Source: Tyto alba (Eukaryota; Chordata; Aves; Strigiformes; Tytonidae). Taken from it: DNA of 64,000 nucleotides. The notes below the pieces were generated by a model. That model made no database searches and had not been told where the DNA came from. It worked only from the letters and a program-made list of their open reading frames with translations. Where the stretch lies: the NCBI RefSeq assembly GCF_018691265.1, contig NW_024881313.1, positions 14,563,518-14,627,517 of the forward strand. Reading direction: 5' to 3'. The position numbers and the translations under genes were made by a program. The first letter of the stretch is position 1; every line of letters starts with the position of its first letter. Shown piece by piece: positions 13,283 to 24,435 of this stretch.

Positions 13283-14774
13283 CTTTGAAAAATCCATTTT
13301 CCCTTTATTTTTGCTTTTCTTTGCTACCTAATGCTATGCTCAAAGTCATTCTCACTGAAATTTTCATTAAATATTTACAGCTTCATCTAAATAAGGACTG
13401 ACCCTGCTTTACTGCAAATAAACTTCACACACTGAAGGAAGCTAACCAACTTCAGTCCATCAAGCACATCTCAAAACTGTGATATCAATGGAACAACAAC
13501 ATAGTTCAGGTAAGAACCATTTAAGCAAAGTATTATGTGGTGCCCTAATCCAAGTAAGAACAATAATTATAGAATGAACAGCTGTAGCCAGACAAACCCA
13601 CCAAAACGAATGGACTGAGAGAAACAGCAGAAAATAATCCACCTTGCATTATTTTACAGCAAATAAAACACCACATTGAAGAAACGATTCTCTGAAAGAA
13701 GCTACCATAAGATGAAGAATGCTTCCTATCATCTTTGTCTTTATGAGAGCCCACAAAACAATCAGGTATCTAAATGTATGGGCAGCAAAATATGCAACTT
13801 AGAAAGTAAAAGAACACAGATGAAGCTGTTGCAGAAAGACAACCATTAACCTTTACACATCCAAGACAGCAGAGCCTGGTGCAGTTTACTGCGCAGATGG
13901 AAGGTGGGAAACCTTATACACAGCCTAATGGGATTTTCATGTTCCAGTCCAAAATGCACAGAGGGAAGTGTTGCATGCATGGGACTTCACTGCACACATG
14001 CACACACAACCCAGCTCAACAATAAATGGGATGTTACTGTGTAAACCTACCACTGTAAGGTAATAAAGCCAGCTGGAAACATATAGGAACAGTGAAGGAT
14101 ACAGGGAAAAAAAGGGCCACACAAATAAATCACACCTTGGTCCACAAATGGCACTCCTCTCAGCATGCAATACACCAGCCTGAACACACGGATGCCTTGT
14201 CAGTAATAAAAGAATACATACCAATGCAGGCTAGTATTAGCATAGGAAAACTACTCAGGAGCAGGAAAACATCCTTCCAGCACAGATATATTTCTACTAC
14301 CTTATGCTGAGCTGGCCTGCAAAGTGCAGTGTGACCCTAGTGCTCTGGCTCTACCTGTGACAGAGTGCTGGGGCTTTTCCAGAGAGCCACTCAGCCCACA
14401 AGACCTGGTATTGCACTGCCTGGCTCTGAAGCACTGTACAAGGTTTCCCTTTGTGTACTCCCTCAGATGACACAAACATGCAGGTCATGGCTGAGTGCTG
14501 AGATGGTGAGGTTTATGCATGTTTAAGGTATGTTGAGTAGTAAAACATGCCTCTCCATGGGCACTGTTTCATGACAGTTGTAGTATAATAGCTAGCATCC
14601 TCTCTGGCACACTAAGGCAGCTAGGAAGGGCTGAGGTGTATAGGGCTATCATGAAGAACCTCCATATTAATAGCCCTGAAGAGGTAAATATGTGTTTCAC
14701 ACTACAGCACAGGAGCTCTCTGCAAATGCCTTTGCCTCAGCCCCTTTCTTCACAACATTTATTTAGATCTAGGT

Positions 14775-14796
14775 AACTGAAATGTACATTTCAGTT
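14775..14796. repeat. Perfect 22-base palindrome
   Basis: Uninterrupted self-complementary sequence with arms AACTGAAATGT and ACATTTCAGTT meeting at a central GTAC. No spacer is present. It may form a small cruciform or bind a symmetric protein dimer; function is unknown. Confidence 0.97.
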
Positions 14797-17700
14797 GCGC
14801 ATATCTATAAGATGACCATCAGCAATAGGACACTGGGCATCAATAAAATGTTTACAAAATTCTGAAAAAAGCAAAATTCTTATCCTGAAAGAGACAAGCA
14901 TACTCTATTCCAAGGAGAATTTTCATGGGATCCTGCAACATTGTCTTGTGGAAAATGAGTCATGTCTGAATACATCATAACAGAAATCCCTGTGAACCAA
15001 TAATCCATCTGTCCAGAGACAGGTATCTGTTAGGACTGTGATGTAATTTTCCTGTCCTATCTGTGTAGCACAAGCAACACAGCCATCAGAAAAACGAAGT
15101 GGGGTGTGCAAAGCAATGTAGAGATAGGCAAGTTCCAAAGTGTGCAACAACAGGGCTCTAATGAATTGTTAAGAGCAGCCTGATAATTAAGAACATCACA
15201 CACCAGACCTATTTCTTAAGCCCACAGTTATGGTAAAATATTCCAGAATCAAAGTATAACACACTTCTGTCTACCCAGAATTGATCCCCAAGACCACCAT
15301 AAAAAAGAATTGGCTCTCCTGTCCAATTGAAAGCATTCAAAGAAAACTGTCAGTACTTTCTAGCACCGTTATTCATCTAACATCTGCTCATTCTTACAGT
15401 TGCTGCCATGGCTCAGGAGAAAGCTGGAACACTCCTGAAACCTAGTGTTATCCCTAGTGAAAAGGCCATAACAAATGGCAACATGGTACTAAAGATCAAG
15501 CAGCAAAAAACGCCATAGAAACCTGGGCTACACAGGACAGAAATGGTTCCATAATTTAGTGCTATTACACATCTGCCCCACACCTTCTCCTAATAAGCTT
15601 AATGGCATCAGGGAAAAGACAATGTTACTCTAGCTATTGTGCTGGAGATAATGGACAATGGTCCTGCAGGACAGCAGCACCACTCGTCTATAGATCGTAT
15701 GGCAAAAGGGACCATTGTGACCATGCAGCTTTTCTTCCTGTGAAACAAAAAAGCTGTACAACTTTTCTGAATGAATTATTGTTTGACCTATTATCTGCCT
15801 GTTGGGCAGGCACATTATCCTGAATGAACAATGTCCAATAATAGAAGATCCAATAGAGTCTTTAGGTAAACTGCTTTAGCGATTAATTTGTCACACCATT
15901 AAAATTTTACAAAGCTTTTCTGGTTTTATATTTGTCCAGCTTCAATGTCAAATATTTTGTTGCTCTTACACATTGACTGCTGAAGCCCAAGTCCTTTATC
16001 CATCCCATGTAACTATTACACTTGGTGAGCAAGTTACCAGCTAGTTTTCATATTGGGAAGTAACATTGAGTGAGGTCTGTGGCTCCAGGATAACAACTAC
16101 TTGACACTGTCCAAATTCTCCAATTTATCAGTTGTCCTTCCTGAAATGTGGATGTCAGAAACCTGAATTTCTGGCTAAGCTATGTTCACCGTTCTGTAAG
16201 AAATCACAGGTACTGGCCAATCAAAACATACCTCAGATATACTTGGTGATATTGGGACCAACAGATTAAGTCTGACAACTACCAGAAGTGCCAACAACTC
16301 ACAGCAGTATGAACCCAACCTAGTTCTGCACCAGAAAATGCTGCCTCAAAAGGGAACGTATGAAGATGTCTTGCTTTCTTCAAAGCTTTCAACAGGGCCT
16401 CTCTCATGTTGTGAACAAAAATCTATGACTTCACAGCTTTTTTTGGGGGATGTCTGTGTCTTCCTCTGGAGAACACTTCAGCAGTGAGTGATCAGACTGC
16501 ATGAAGGATTTCTGCCAGCCCATGCGAGCTCATTATTTCTGCAGCAGTGTTAGAAGCGACAACGACAGATGAACTGTGATCTCAGAGATTGGGGCATTAG
16601 CAGCTTTGGAACTAATCTGCTCTCCTTTAATGCCTGTGCTCAGTCTACGGTTGTACAGCAAATCTGCTGCAGAATGGGTAAAAGGGGTAGATCTTAAAAG
16701 CACGATGGCATGACGGGGGATCCAGCAGAAGTTCCCTCTGTATCATAGAGAGAAAAATGGAAGGATACATTAAAATGAAGAAGAGTAACCTTGCTTATAC
16801 AGATAAACAGGCATTCATAGATGCAGTAGTCAAAATAAGTCAGAAGTATGGTCTAGGCATCTCTCAGAGAGAAAACAGTGGAAGTAATTCAATCCTTTTT
16901 ACCCACTGTGATGACAGGTCTACCAACATTTTGCTCTCGCTTGACTGCTCTCACACATGCATACTTGAGTGTACTCATTCACACATCCACACACTAAGCA
17001 TATCTACCTGCACCCAGTGACAAACTAATTGCCACCCTGCACTATCCCCAGGTTACAAAGATTCCCCAGGGCCTGGACAAGACATCATTGAATTTCCCTT
17101 ACCACAAACCAATCAGTCCAGGCAAACACCTGCAAGTGACCTTCTCAACACACAAGACAGCCCTTTCAACACCAGAGAGGATGGCAAGCAAACTGGTGGA
17201 CTACAAAAAAGGTCTTGGGATTCTCACTGAATTCCTAGTATGGCCATAACAAGCCAGAAAATGGATCCACAACAAAAGCACACGATGCAGTGTATCATAA
17301 GCTTTGAAGAAGAGGACAAACTCCATTCTCCTCTGTAAGGACATGTGGTCACGTGCTTTCATTGCTTGTTGCTGACAGAGTCAAAATGCTAGCACAGGTC
17401 AGAGTAAAATAAATTCTTCCAAGGGAATTTCACTACCTTAACAGTAAAAAAGTTACACTATTAAGGTTCAGAAGAAAACCAGGAATTCAGAAGTCTCCAT
17501 CCAGCATTGTCATTGTCATAGCTGCATTTAGGACTGTGGGAAATAAGTTTATCCTGAACAGTAGGCTAATCATTGTTTAAAAATAGTTTTTGTTCTGCTC
17601 TAAGTGTTTTGATTTGCTGAAGTCTAATGCATTTATTTATGAATGTAGCATTACACTATTTTTTGTGTTTTGAACTGCCGTATCTTACAGAGTAAGGGCT

Positions 17701-18859
17701 TTCTTGATTAACAACCTCCATTTCTTCTAGAGGGTAGACCTGTGAAAAGGACTGAGCAGATTTCAGCAGCATCTGTGCAACCTGCACATCACAACATATG
17801 TTGTCTGCATCTAACTGAAGGGAGACCCAATATACTTCCAGCTTACAGAAGCATGATTTTTCTAAGCAGAAGGCTGGTGTGGTATGAAATCTGGTGACCT
17901 GAAGCTCTGTGACATTGGTGTTGATGTCTGTAAATGCATGGTATCTACTCCTGACAGCTGTTAACTATGGAGAGCAATCACTGTGTTTTCAAGCCATTAG
18001 TGGAGTCTTGGCTCACAGATCTGGATGAGCTGGCAGCTCATCTTCATGTTGCATTAGTTTGACACAAAAAGAGCTATTAGGATCTGTGTTTAACATTTCT
18101 CAAAATATACAGTATAGTTGCTCGGACCTCTTCTTACTTGAGCACATGCTCCTTTACCAGCAGCATCCTCCTTTCTTTTCTATTCCAGAGTTGGAATTAT
18201 TCAGTGACTGCCATTTCATTTCCTATTTCAGCCATACGAACAAAGATAAGAAGGTTGCCTTTGTGCCCAGCCCTTACACACACCCCACCACCCCTTTCTA
18301 ACAAGAAGAGAGCTCCCCCCTCCTATTCTGCATCAAACTTGCTGATATCTGCAGTTTCCAAGGCAGAATTGCCAGTTGGTCCCGGGGTGTTTCAGCACGT
18401 TTCTGTACAAGCTCTTCCCCACCACCGCAATGCCACAGGCTGCGATGAGCAGCCACACAGGGACCCGAGGCAGCCTGGCGTTGAACCTGGGAGGACTTCA
18501 AATGGGACTGGTTATGTCAACAAAGATAACTCACGTGAGTTCTACCACTGGGCACTTTCCCCTGTTTTCAGTGAATACCCACAGCTTTCTGTGGGCCATT
18601 TTAGAAGCGTAAATTCAGCTCTTGCTTCCAATATGAGGTTTGGGGCTTATAGCTTAAGGTCTGCTTGCTGCTTGCATTTATTTACATCACATCTGAGACC
18701 AGTCTTACTGGATGGTAACACACAATGGAAAATGAAGAAACAAAAGTACCTGTTAGATATGGCACATTCTCGTTTACAGAAGGAAAGGTAAAAGTGGAGA
18801 AGTAAGAACAAAGTGAAAAAACCCCACATTTATTCAACGCTATTGACTCTGTGTCTTAC

Positions 18860-18950
18860 CTTCCTATGGGTCCCAGATCTCCCGAGTCCTGGCTGCCTGC
18901 GTCACTGGGTGTGCTCACTGATTTCGAAGAGGGAGACATAGGGGTTGGGA
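18860..18950 (-). CDS. DYNC1I1: DYNC1I1 exon 4, core (short) form
   Basis: This is the Ser/Pro-rich linker exon, 91 bases: two bases completing a split Val codon, 29 codons beginning [18 protein letters not shown] and ending GDLGPIG, then AG of a split Arg codon. The intermediate-chain segment around [11 protein letters not shown] is a known phosphorylation region that modulates dynactin and cargo binding. The proximal acceptor is TTTTCATTATTTAG|TC and the donor is GGAAG|GTAAGAC (intron from 18859), close to consensus. DAGSQ replaces the EAGSQ of mammals, as remembered. Phase 1 in and phase 2 out match exons 3 and 5. Confidence 0.96.
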
Positions 18951-19001
18951 CTAAATAATGAAAATAACAGGTATCCCATGTTAACACATGCAGCGACTGC
19001 A
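18951..19001 (-). CDS. DYNC1I1: DYNC1I1 exon 4, 51-base upstream extension (17-residue insert)
   Basis: Immediately upstream of the core exon, the minus strand is open and encodes [16 protein letters not shown] followed by the split Val. It closely matches the 17-residue insert ([16 protein letters not shown], from memory) that separates the long and short human DYNC1I1 isoforms. The distal acceptor is CTGCTCTTCATCAG|TGCAG, with AG at 19003-19002. Use of the distal AG includes the insert and use of the AG at 18952-18951 removes it; both keep frame because 51 is divisible by three and the split codon is Val either way. The insert's last codons (TAT TTA G) are the acceptor of the short form. 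Confidence 0.93.
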
Positions 19002-21687
19002 CTGATGAAGAGCAGTGTCAGACAAATCAAAACCAATGGACCAAAATGATAGTGGATGAATGAGTAGGAGAGTTTGAAATGATGAAAGCAAATAAGGAAG
19101 GAAAGAAAAAGAAAAGGAAGAGAGTCAAGTGAATTTTAAGTCTTTTGGAAGTGTTAAAACTGACATGAATTTAAACAGGACTGAAAGCCCAATGGGAATC
19201 TACAGCTAATCAATGAAGGAGATATCTGTGGAAATAAAATAGCACTTGTTTTCCTGGGTATAGTTTAAAGTTGAGTTACAAAAGATTTTAAAGGTATGAA
19301 GAAATATCAGGGGCTTGTCTTGTCAGAAAACTAAGTGAACTCTTCTGGTAAAGTCAAGTAAGCAATAGAACAAGCATACTTTCCAAATTTTGAATTTAAA
19401 TAAGAAGCCAGTGTCCATTAGATATGGTCTAAGGCTGCAGTGTGGAAATGACATCAAAAATGAAAGCTAAATAAGAAAATCCAGCTAAGTTAAAATCATT
19501 TCCCAAAGACGGTGAGAATACACATTAGTTTGCTTAGTGATCGTGTCTTCTTATGTCATTTAGGTCATATAAAGTTTCCATTTTGGGTGGGACATGATTT
19601 CAACACTCAAGGAAAAGCTTCCCTTGGTTTAGATACTTTGCCCAAGCTCTAGAAATTATTTTCTCTTTGGCTTGACAGGGCTTTTGAAGCATATTTCATG
19701 CAAAGGCAGTTTTGTTTCCTGAAACAGGAAAGGAAGTTCATAGCTCAAGGTCAGCCAGAGTTAAAGCTCTTCAGCAAGGAAATAATAAATAAAAAAGTAA
19801 AAATATCTTGATTTCTTTTAAAATGGTTTCTTAAAAATACTTAAAATACAAAGATGGTTCCAGTCAAGACTTAATGCAAGTATTCTTCAAAGCAGCCACA
19901 TTGAATAAAACACAAAAAGGGGGTTTAATGCAAGAATGAAATTTCCCATTTGGTTTAAATCATGTGCATTTCCTTTTATAGATTTAACGGAGTAAAACTT
20001 TAAACTATTTTGTTATGCTCTATAATGTATAATGACAGACCTGTCAAGAGATTTGGATTTTCCATGTGGTCAAACATTTCATGCAGACTCTCACTAGAGA
20101 CTGTCACAGAAATGACTGCAGCCTGAAAAGTGAATTCATCTTCGTGACAGTCCTTTGGCAGGTTACAGGTATGTCGTGGCTGTTTATGTATTCCATATTC
20201 ACAGTGGGATCTGGGTATCATACGTGTATGTGAAGGCAGAGTTAAAGCCTCCTTTGTATATTAATTTTGAGTGTATATACAGGGAATGAAAGAGGGCAAA
20301 ATACTATTGTTTAACTAAAATAAGTCATATGTGAAATTTCGTGTTCTTTTGATGGAATCAAACACAAAATAATTGACTAAGATAAGAATTGATAATTTAC
20401 AACATGAATACATGTGTTAATAATATCAGGAAATATATCTTAATTTTTAGATGAAAATTACAATTTTAAATGCTAGAATATTAAAAATGTATTTGGTTTT
20501 ATATTATCAACATAAAATTTACAAAACATATTTTATGATACATAAAAATAACCTAACCATTACTTGTCAGATAATTCTTCTGAGAAGTGGCATTTAAGAG
20601 CTTCAGTCACTAAATCATAACTTATAAAAACAGTAGCTTTTCTCAATAGATGCTGGTTGGTGCAAGTTATGAATTGAAATCCCAATTCAGAATGTCACAA
20701 TCTACTTGCATAGGCACCCAAGCATCTGTATAAGGTGCTTTCCTGAATCAAGACTTCAATATTTTGGCAAATTTGGAGTTTTTCCTAAATATTAGAGGCA
20801 AGAATATCTAGGGGTAAAATCCTAGATACAGCCCCAATTAATTTAATGATAAGTCTTGATACCTCCAGAGGGGCCAATATTTTAGCTAAAATAGTGAGAG
20901 TGATTCTAGATTCAAAGGAGAAGGGAGGGAAGGGAAGGGAAGGGAAGGGAAGGGAAGGGAAGGGAAGGGAAGGGAAGGGAAGGGAAGGGAAGGGAAGGGA
21001 AGGGAAGGGAAGGGAAGGGAAGGGAAGGGAAGGGAAGGGAAGGGAAGGGAAGGGAAGGGAAGGGAAGGGAAGGGAAGGGAAGGGAAGGGAAGGGAAGGGA
21101 AGGGAAGGGAAGGGAAGGGAAGGGAAGGGAAGGGAAGGGAAGGGAAGGGAAGGGAAGGGAAGGGAAGGGAAGGGAAGGGAAGGGAAGGGAAGGGAAGGGA
21201 AGATATTTGCTATTTGTGATTTGTCTTTTCATTTCTGCTCTCCAGTTTTTCATGAATTTAAAAGAAAATCAAATGGAGTTCCCACATGACTGTGCTCCTC
21301 CTTCCTTAACAAATGCTTAATCTGAATTTTTGAAACAAAACCTGGGGCTAATGAGGTACATAATTTATAATAATATTTTGTGGGCCATCAGATAGATGTG
21401 AAAGAAGCTAAAACAGTCCATCAGAAAAGAAATCACTGCTGGTATGCAAACCCAACTTGCATTACGTTCACAAAAATTTCTTGAAGAAATGAAATAGATG
21501 TTTTTGGAAATGACAAGTATTCAAAATGCCATGAGCTGATATATGTGAATGGTATTGCAGGCATTCAAACAGAAGAGTTCACTTGACTAATACAGCCAGA
21601 AATCAAAAAAGCCAAGCATGCTTTAATAGAAAGAATGCATTAATTGTGGCAGAGCTGAGTGCTTTACAGTATGATTCTCTTAAATAC
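19002..21687 (-). other. DYNC1I1: DYNC1I1 intron 3 (2,686 bases, or 2,737 with the downstream acceptor)
   Basis: The intron starts with GTATTT and ends at one of two competing acceptors (after AG at 19003-19002 or AG at 18952-18951). It carries the perfect GGGAA array at 20927-21201. In the transcript this becomes a long UUCCC pyrimidine tract about 490 bases downstream of exon 3. The rest is AT-rich, particularly 20230-20560, with no other element recognised. Confidence 0.9.
20927..21201. repeat. (GGGAA)55 perfect pentanucleotide microsatellite
   Basis: There are 55 uninterrupted GGGAA units (275 bases) on the plus strand, preceded by an imperfect AAGGGA unit at 20921-20926. The 20846-21289 plus-strand and 20912-21253 minus-strand open frames are just this repeat read as Gly-Lys-Gly-Arg-Glu or Pro-Phe-Pro-Ser-Leu and are not genes. 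It lies in intron 3 of DYNC1I1, with CCCTT on the transcribed gene's sense strand. The copy number in the assembly may differ from the true allele. Confidence 0.99.
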
Positions 21688-21802
21688 CTAGAGGTGGTTC
21701 TGGGGATATACCAATGCTCTGTAACAAAGCTTCTGTCTCTCTTCTTTTGCGGTCTAGGTCAGAATCTTCCTGAGCTGGCTCCTTTTTTTGCTGCAGATCA
21801 GC
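21688..21802 (-). CDS. DYNC1I1: DYNC1I1 exon 3 (38 codons plus 1 base)
   Basis: This 115-base exon starts in phase 0 directly after the ERKKKE codons of exon 2 and reads [20 protein letters not shown], then [18 protein letters not shown], before one G that begins a split Val codon. It continues the charged N-terminal helix and ends at the Pro-rich linker. The acceptor is TTAACTCAG|GCT and the donor is CTAG|GTATTT, with the intron starting at 21687. Compared with the human protein as I remember it, changes are conservative (for example ADLQQ for ADMQQ). LLQSIGI distinguishes paralogue 1 from the LLQSMGL of DYNC1I2. The exon was missed by simple start-to-stop open-frame calling because it has no ATG. 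Confidence 0.97.
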
Positions 21803-24317
21803 CTGAGTTAAAACAAAACAAACAAGAAAAGTTTCATCCACATATAAGCAGCTCTAGCAATTAAGTGTGTGAAAAATATTTATATGCACCACTGCTTAGG
21901 TTCACTTTGAAATTCACTTAGATAGGTTTAGATAAACTATAATTTAGATAATTTATACTGTATATACCAGTAACAACGTTTTTCCCTGAATGCATGGGAA
22001 AACTGGTCTTTGCAAGGATATTTGCAAGGAATTTTACAGCACATCAATGGAAACCTTCTGCCTCTCACTCATCAGATGCAACTTATTCAGCTGATATAAA
22101 AGCTGACCATAGAACAACAGATAACATTACACAGAATAAAAATGGCCCCTTCCTAGTTCCTCCAGGATCAAGAAATAAAATTCCATTGGACTTCAGTGAT
22201 GTAGCTTAAGGGCCTACATTTGGTCCCAATATTTTCTCATAAATTTCAACATCTAACAGGAGCAAAGTAAAGGACTAACACATCTAAAATAGGATTTTGG
22301 CAGCCCTGAGCACCAACAGCCAAAACTAATGGTCCAGAAGACCCTTCCCTCTTTTTCTAGATATCTATACCTCCCTGGAGCTTCCACACATTAACTTCAT
22401 CTCCCTCTGGTCTCCTGGGACCTAGAAACAGGAGGAGCAACATCTGCATTACCCAGAATCCCTAATATTTCGCTCATCATTCCCCAGTTTAGTAGGGTGG
22501 AAGGAAAACACCAATACCCCATCCTTGTAGTTAGAGCACTCCATTGAAAGAAACAGGCTTGCAGTCCTTCTCCCAAGCAGATAATGGAACTGAAGCCATG
22601 TCCCACTTTGTAGTCTACTGCAGTAACCAGCAACGTAAGCAAAACACAATGCAAGTGGTTGTGTCTGTCATTTTGTCACATCTTAAATGCAGCAATCCCA
22701 GCATAGTTCTTATAGAGAACATCTGGAGGCACCTCCCTCTGTAGTTTGGATCCTAAGGTTGATACATAATCAGCTGATCCTATCTAGCCTCCACACAAAG
22801 AGGTTTTCCCTCCTGCTGAAACCAGAGTGTGGGGCACAAGGGACTCACACAGTGCCTCAGCCTGGCGTTGACGTTGGTGCAGGTGCAGCAGAAAATCCTG
22901 AAGTTCAGAAGCATCCCCTTTGTTCTCCAGTCTGGACACGGCCAGGATGCAAAAGAACATTGCTTTTACAGACAAAGACAAAGTTCAGGCATATCCCTCC
23001 ACTCAGCTCTTCCCATGAGCTAGCCTGAAGTATCTCACCATACGTAGGAATGTAGACAACTGTTCTGCACCAGTGTACGTGGCTGACCTTATAAGCGAAT
23101 GTCAGGCCTCGCTCCCGGAGGCCATCAGGCATCACAGTGCACCCCATTTACAGCACCACAGCATAATCTGTAGAGCTGGGTGTCCTGAGCTGGATCTGCC
23201 TATCGAGGCCAATGGAAAGTTCCAACCACCACAAGGTCTCCATGAGGCATAAAATCAGAGGCAGGGGACAAAGGAAAGGACTTAATAGCTTTCTCGAGCC
23301 AGTAGCTTGGCTCCCTTCCCTCTAATTCATTAACAGGCTAGTAATGAACACTGAAAATGTTAATGTTTAAAGTTCTGCTTACAGAGGACTCCCCTAGTGA
23401 CTCCAGGAGCCTCACTGGGGGCGTGTACTGATAACTGAAAAAAAAAGGCTGAAATGAAAAAATATTAAAAAGACAGCCAAAACTGGAATGCTGATTTCTT
23501 GGATCACATCACGTTTCCACAGTAATTCCATGAAATTCATGTACAATATTAAAGTGTCAGTTTAAAAGGAAACCAGTTATTAGTAAAGGATAACAGGTGC
23601 TTTAAACTATAGTAAGTGTTGACATTTGAAGGAAAGGAAACATAATCACTTAATGCTTCCCTGACTTTGCATGAAAATGAATATCCACTCCCTGTCAATT
23701 CTCACCTCTATTCCACTAAGTGACTGAATAAAAAGAAGTGCAAATCCCTTAATGAAAAACCTAATGCATATTGTCAAGGACAAATAAACTAATATGTCAA
23801 TCAAACTTTAACAGAACTGAAGGATGCACCCATGCCAGAAGATGAAAATGCAATTGCAATTATGTTTTACTTTACTGGAGAATAATAATTGTAAATCTGT
23901 TACCTTAGCTAGTAATCAAACTAGTCTTCAGAGTACAAAAATACATATTTAGATTGTAATGGCTTGAAAAAAATGTGAGCCCTCTTTCTGTCTTTCCCCA
24001 CTCTCCACTCCCTTTCCGTTGAAGAAGATCCTAAGAAAAAGCATTGTGGCAAATCAATTTTTATTTCCACACACACATACACATCATGGTGTCTAAACTG
24101 TTGTCATCTGGCAGTGCATTGGTTTTAAAAGCAATTTCCTCACACCAACTTTCTTGGCTAAAAATAAGCATTTTGATTTTAAGGTTAGACTGATGGGGGT
24201 TTGAGGATCTCATTCCACGTAACAGATATCTTGGGGTATACAATACTGAGACGTCAAAACCTCAGCAAGCCCTTTCTGCAAGCATGAGCTATCTGAAAGG
24301 CACTTTTGCATATTTAC
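21803..24317 (-). other. DYNC1I1: DYNC1I1 intron 2 (2,515 bases)
   Basis: The intron is bounded by GTAAAT at the exon 2 side and TTGTTTTAACTCAG at the exon 3 side. It holds a moderately GC-richer stretch at about 22380-23260 with no recognised gene or repeat; short open frames there on both strands do not resemble a known family and are not called. Confidence 0.9.
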
Positions 24318-24435
24318 CTCTTTCTTCTTCCTTTCTTCTTCCTTCCGTTTCTTTTCTTCTCTTATCTGAGCCAAACGCTGCTTTTTGCGCTCAAGTTCTG
24401 CTTTTAAATCGCTTTTGTCTGACATTTTGACTCTG
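24318..24435 (-). CDS. DYNC1I1: DYNC1I1 exon 2, first coding exon (36 codons)
   Basis: Dynein intermediate chain N-terminus. The coding part is 24318-24425 with the ATG at 24423-24425; ten 5'UTR bases precede it. The peptide starts [15 protein letters not shown] and ends ERKKKE, a highly charged Lys/Glu/Arg helix forming the coiled coil that binds dynactin p150Glued and NudE/NudEL. The acceptor is TTTTGTCTCCAG|CAG, a NAGNAG pair, so the exon may start at 24435 or 24432, in untranslated sequence. The donor is AAAGAG|GTAAAT with the intron starting at 24317, leaving phase 0. The start context has A at -3. Open reading continues past the donor into the intron but loses family similarity there. 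Asp at residue 6 favours paralogue 1. Confidence 0.97.

Larger units (their letters stand above)
1099..18859 (-). other. DYNC1I1: DYNC1I1 intron 4 (17,761 bases)
   Basis: This long intron runs between exon 4 (GTAAGAC donor) and the exon 5 cassette (CCACCCTAG acceptor). Contents recognised: a CR1 tail at about 6810-7097, a T tract at 7624-7641, an A tract near 9897-9927, a 22-base tandem duplication at 13240-13282, a 22-base palindrome at 14775-14796, and an AT-rich enhancer-like block at about 10380-10680. A 0.35 kb GC-richer, stop-poor patch sits at about 18189-18534. No other exon with dynein similarity was found in it. Confidence 0.9.

Noticed and set aside
20846..21289. 147-codon plus-strand frame and its 113-codon minus-strand counterpart
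   Set aside because: Both are translations of the GGGAA array with short flanks.
24210..24425. A free-standing 71-residue protein starting MSDKSDLK
   Set aside because: The last 35 residues are intron 2 read-through past a clear GTAAAT donor at 24317; exon 3 continues the true frame.
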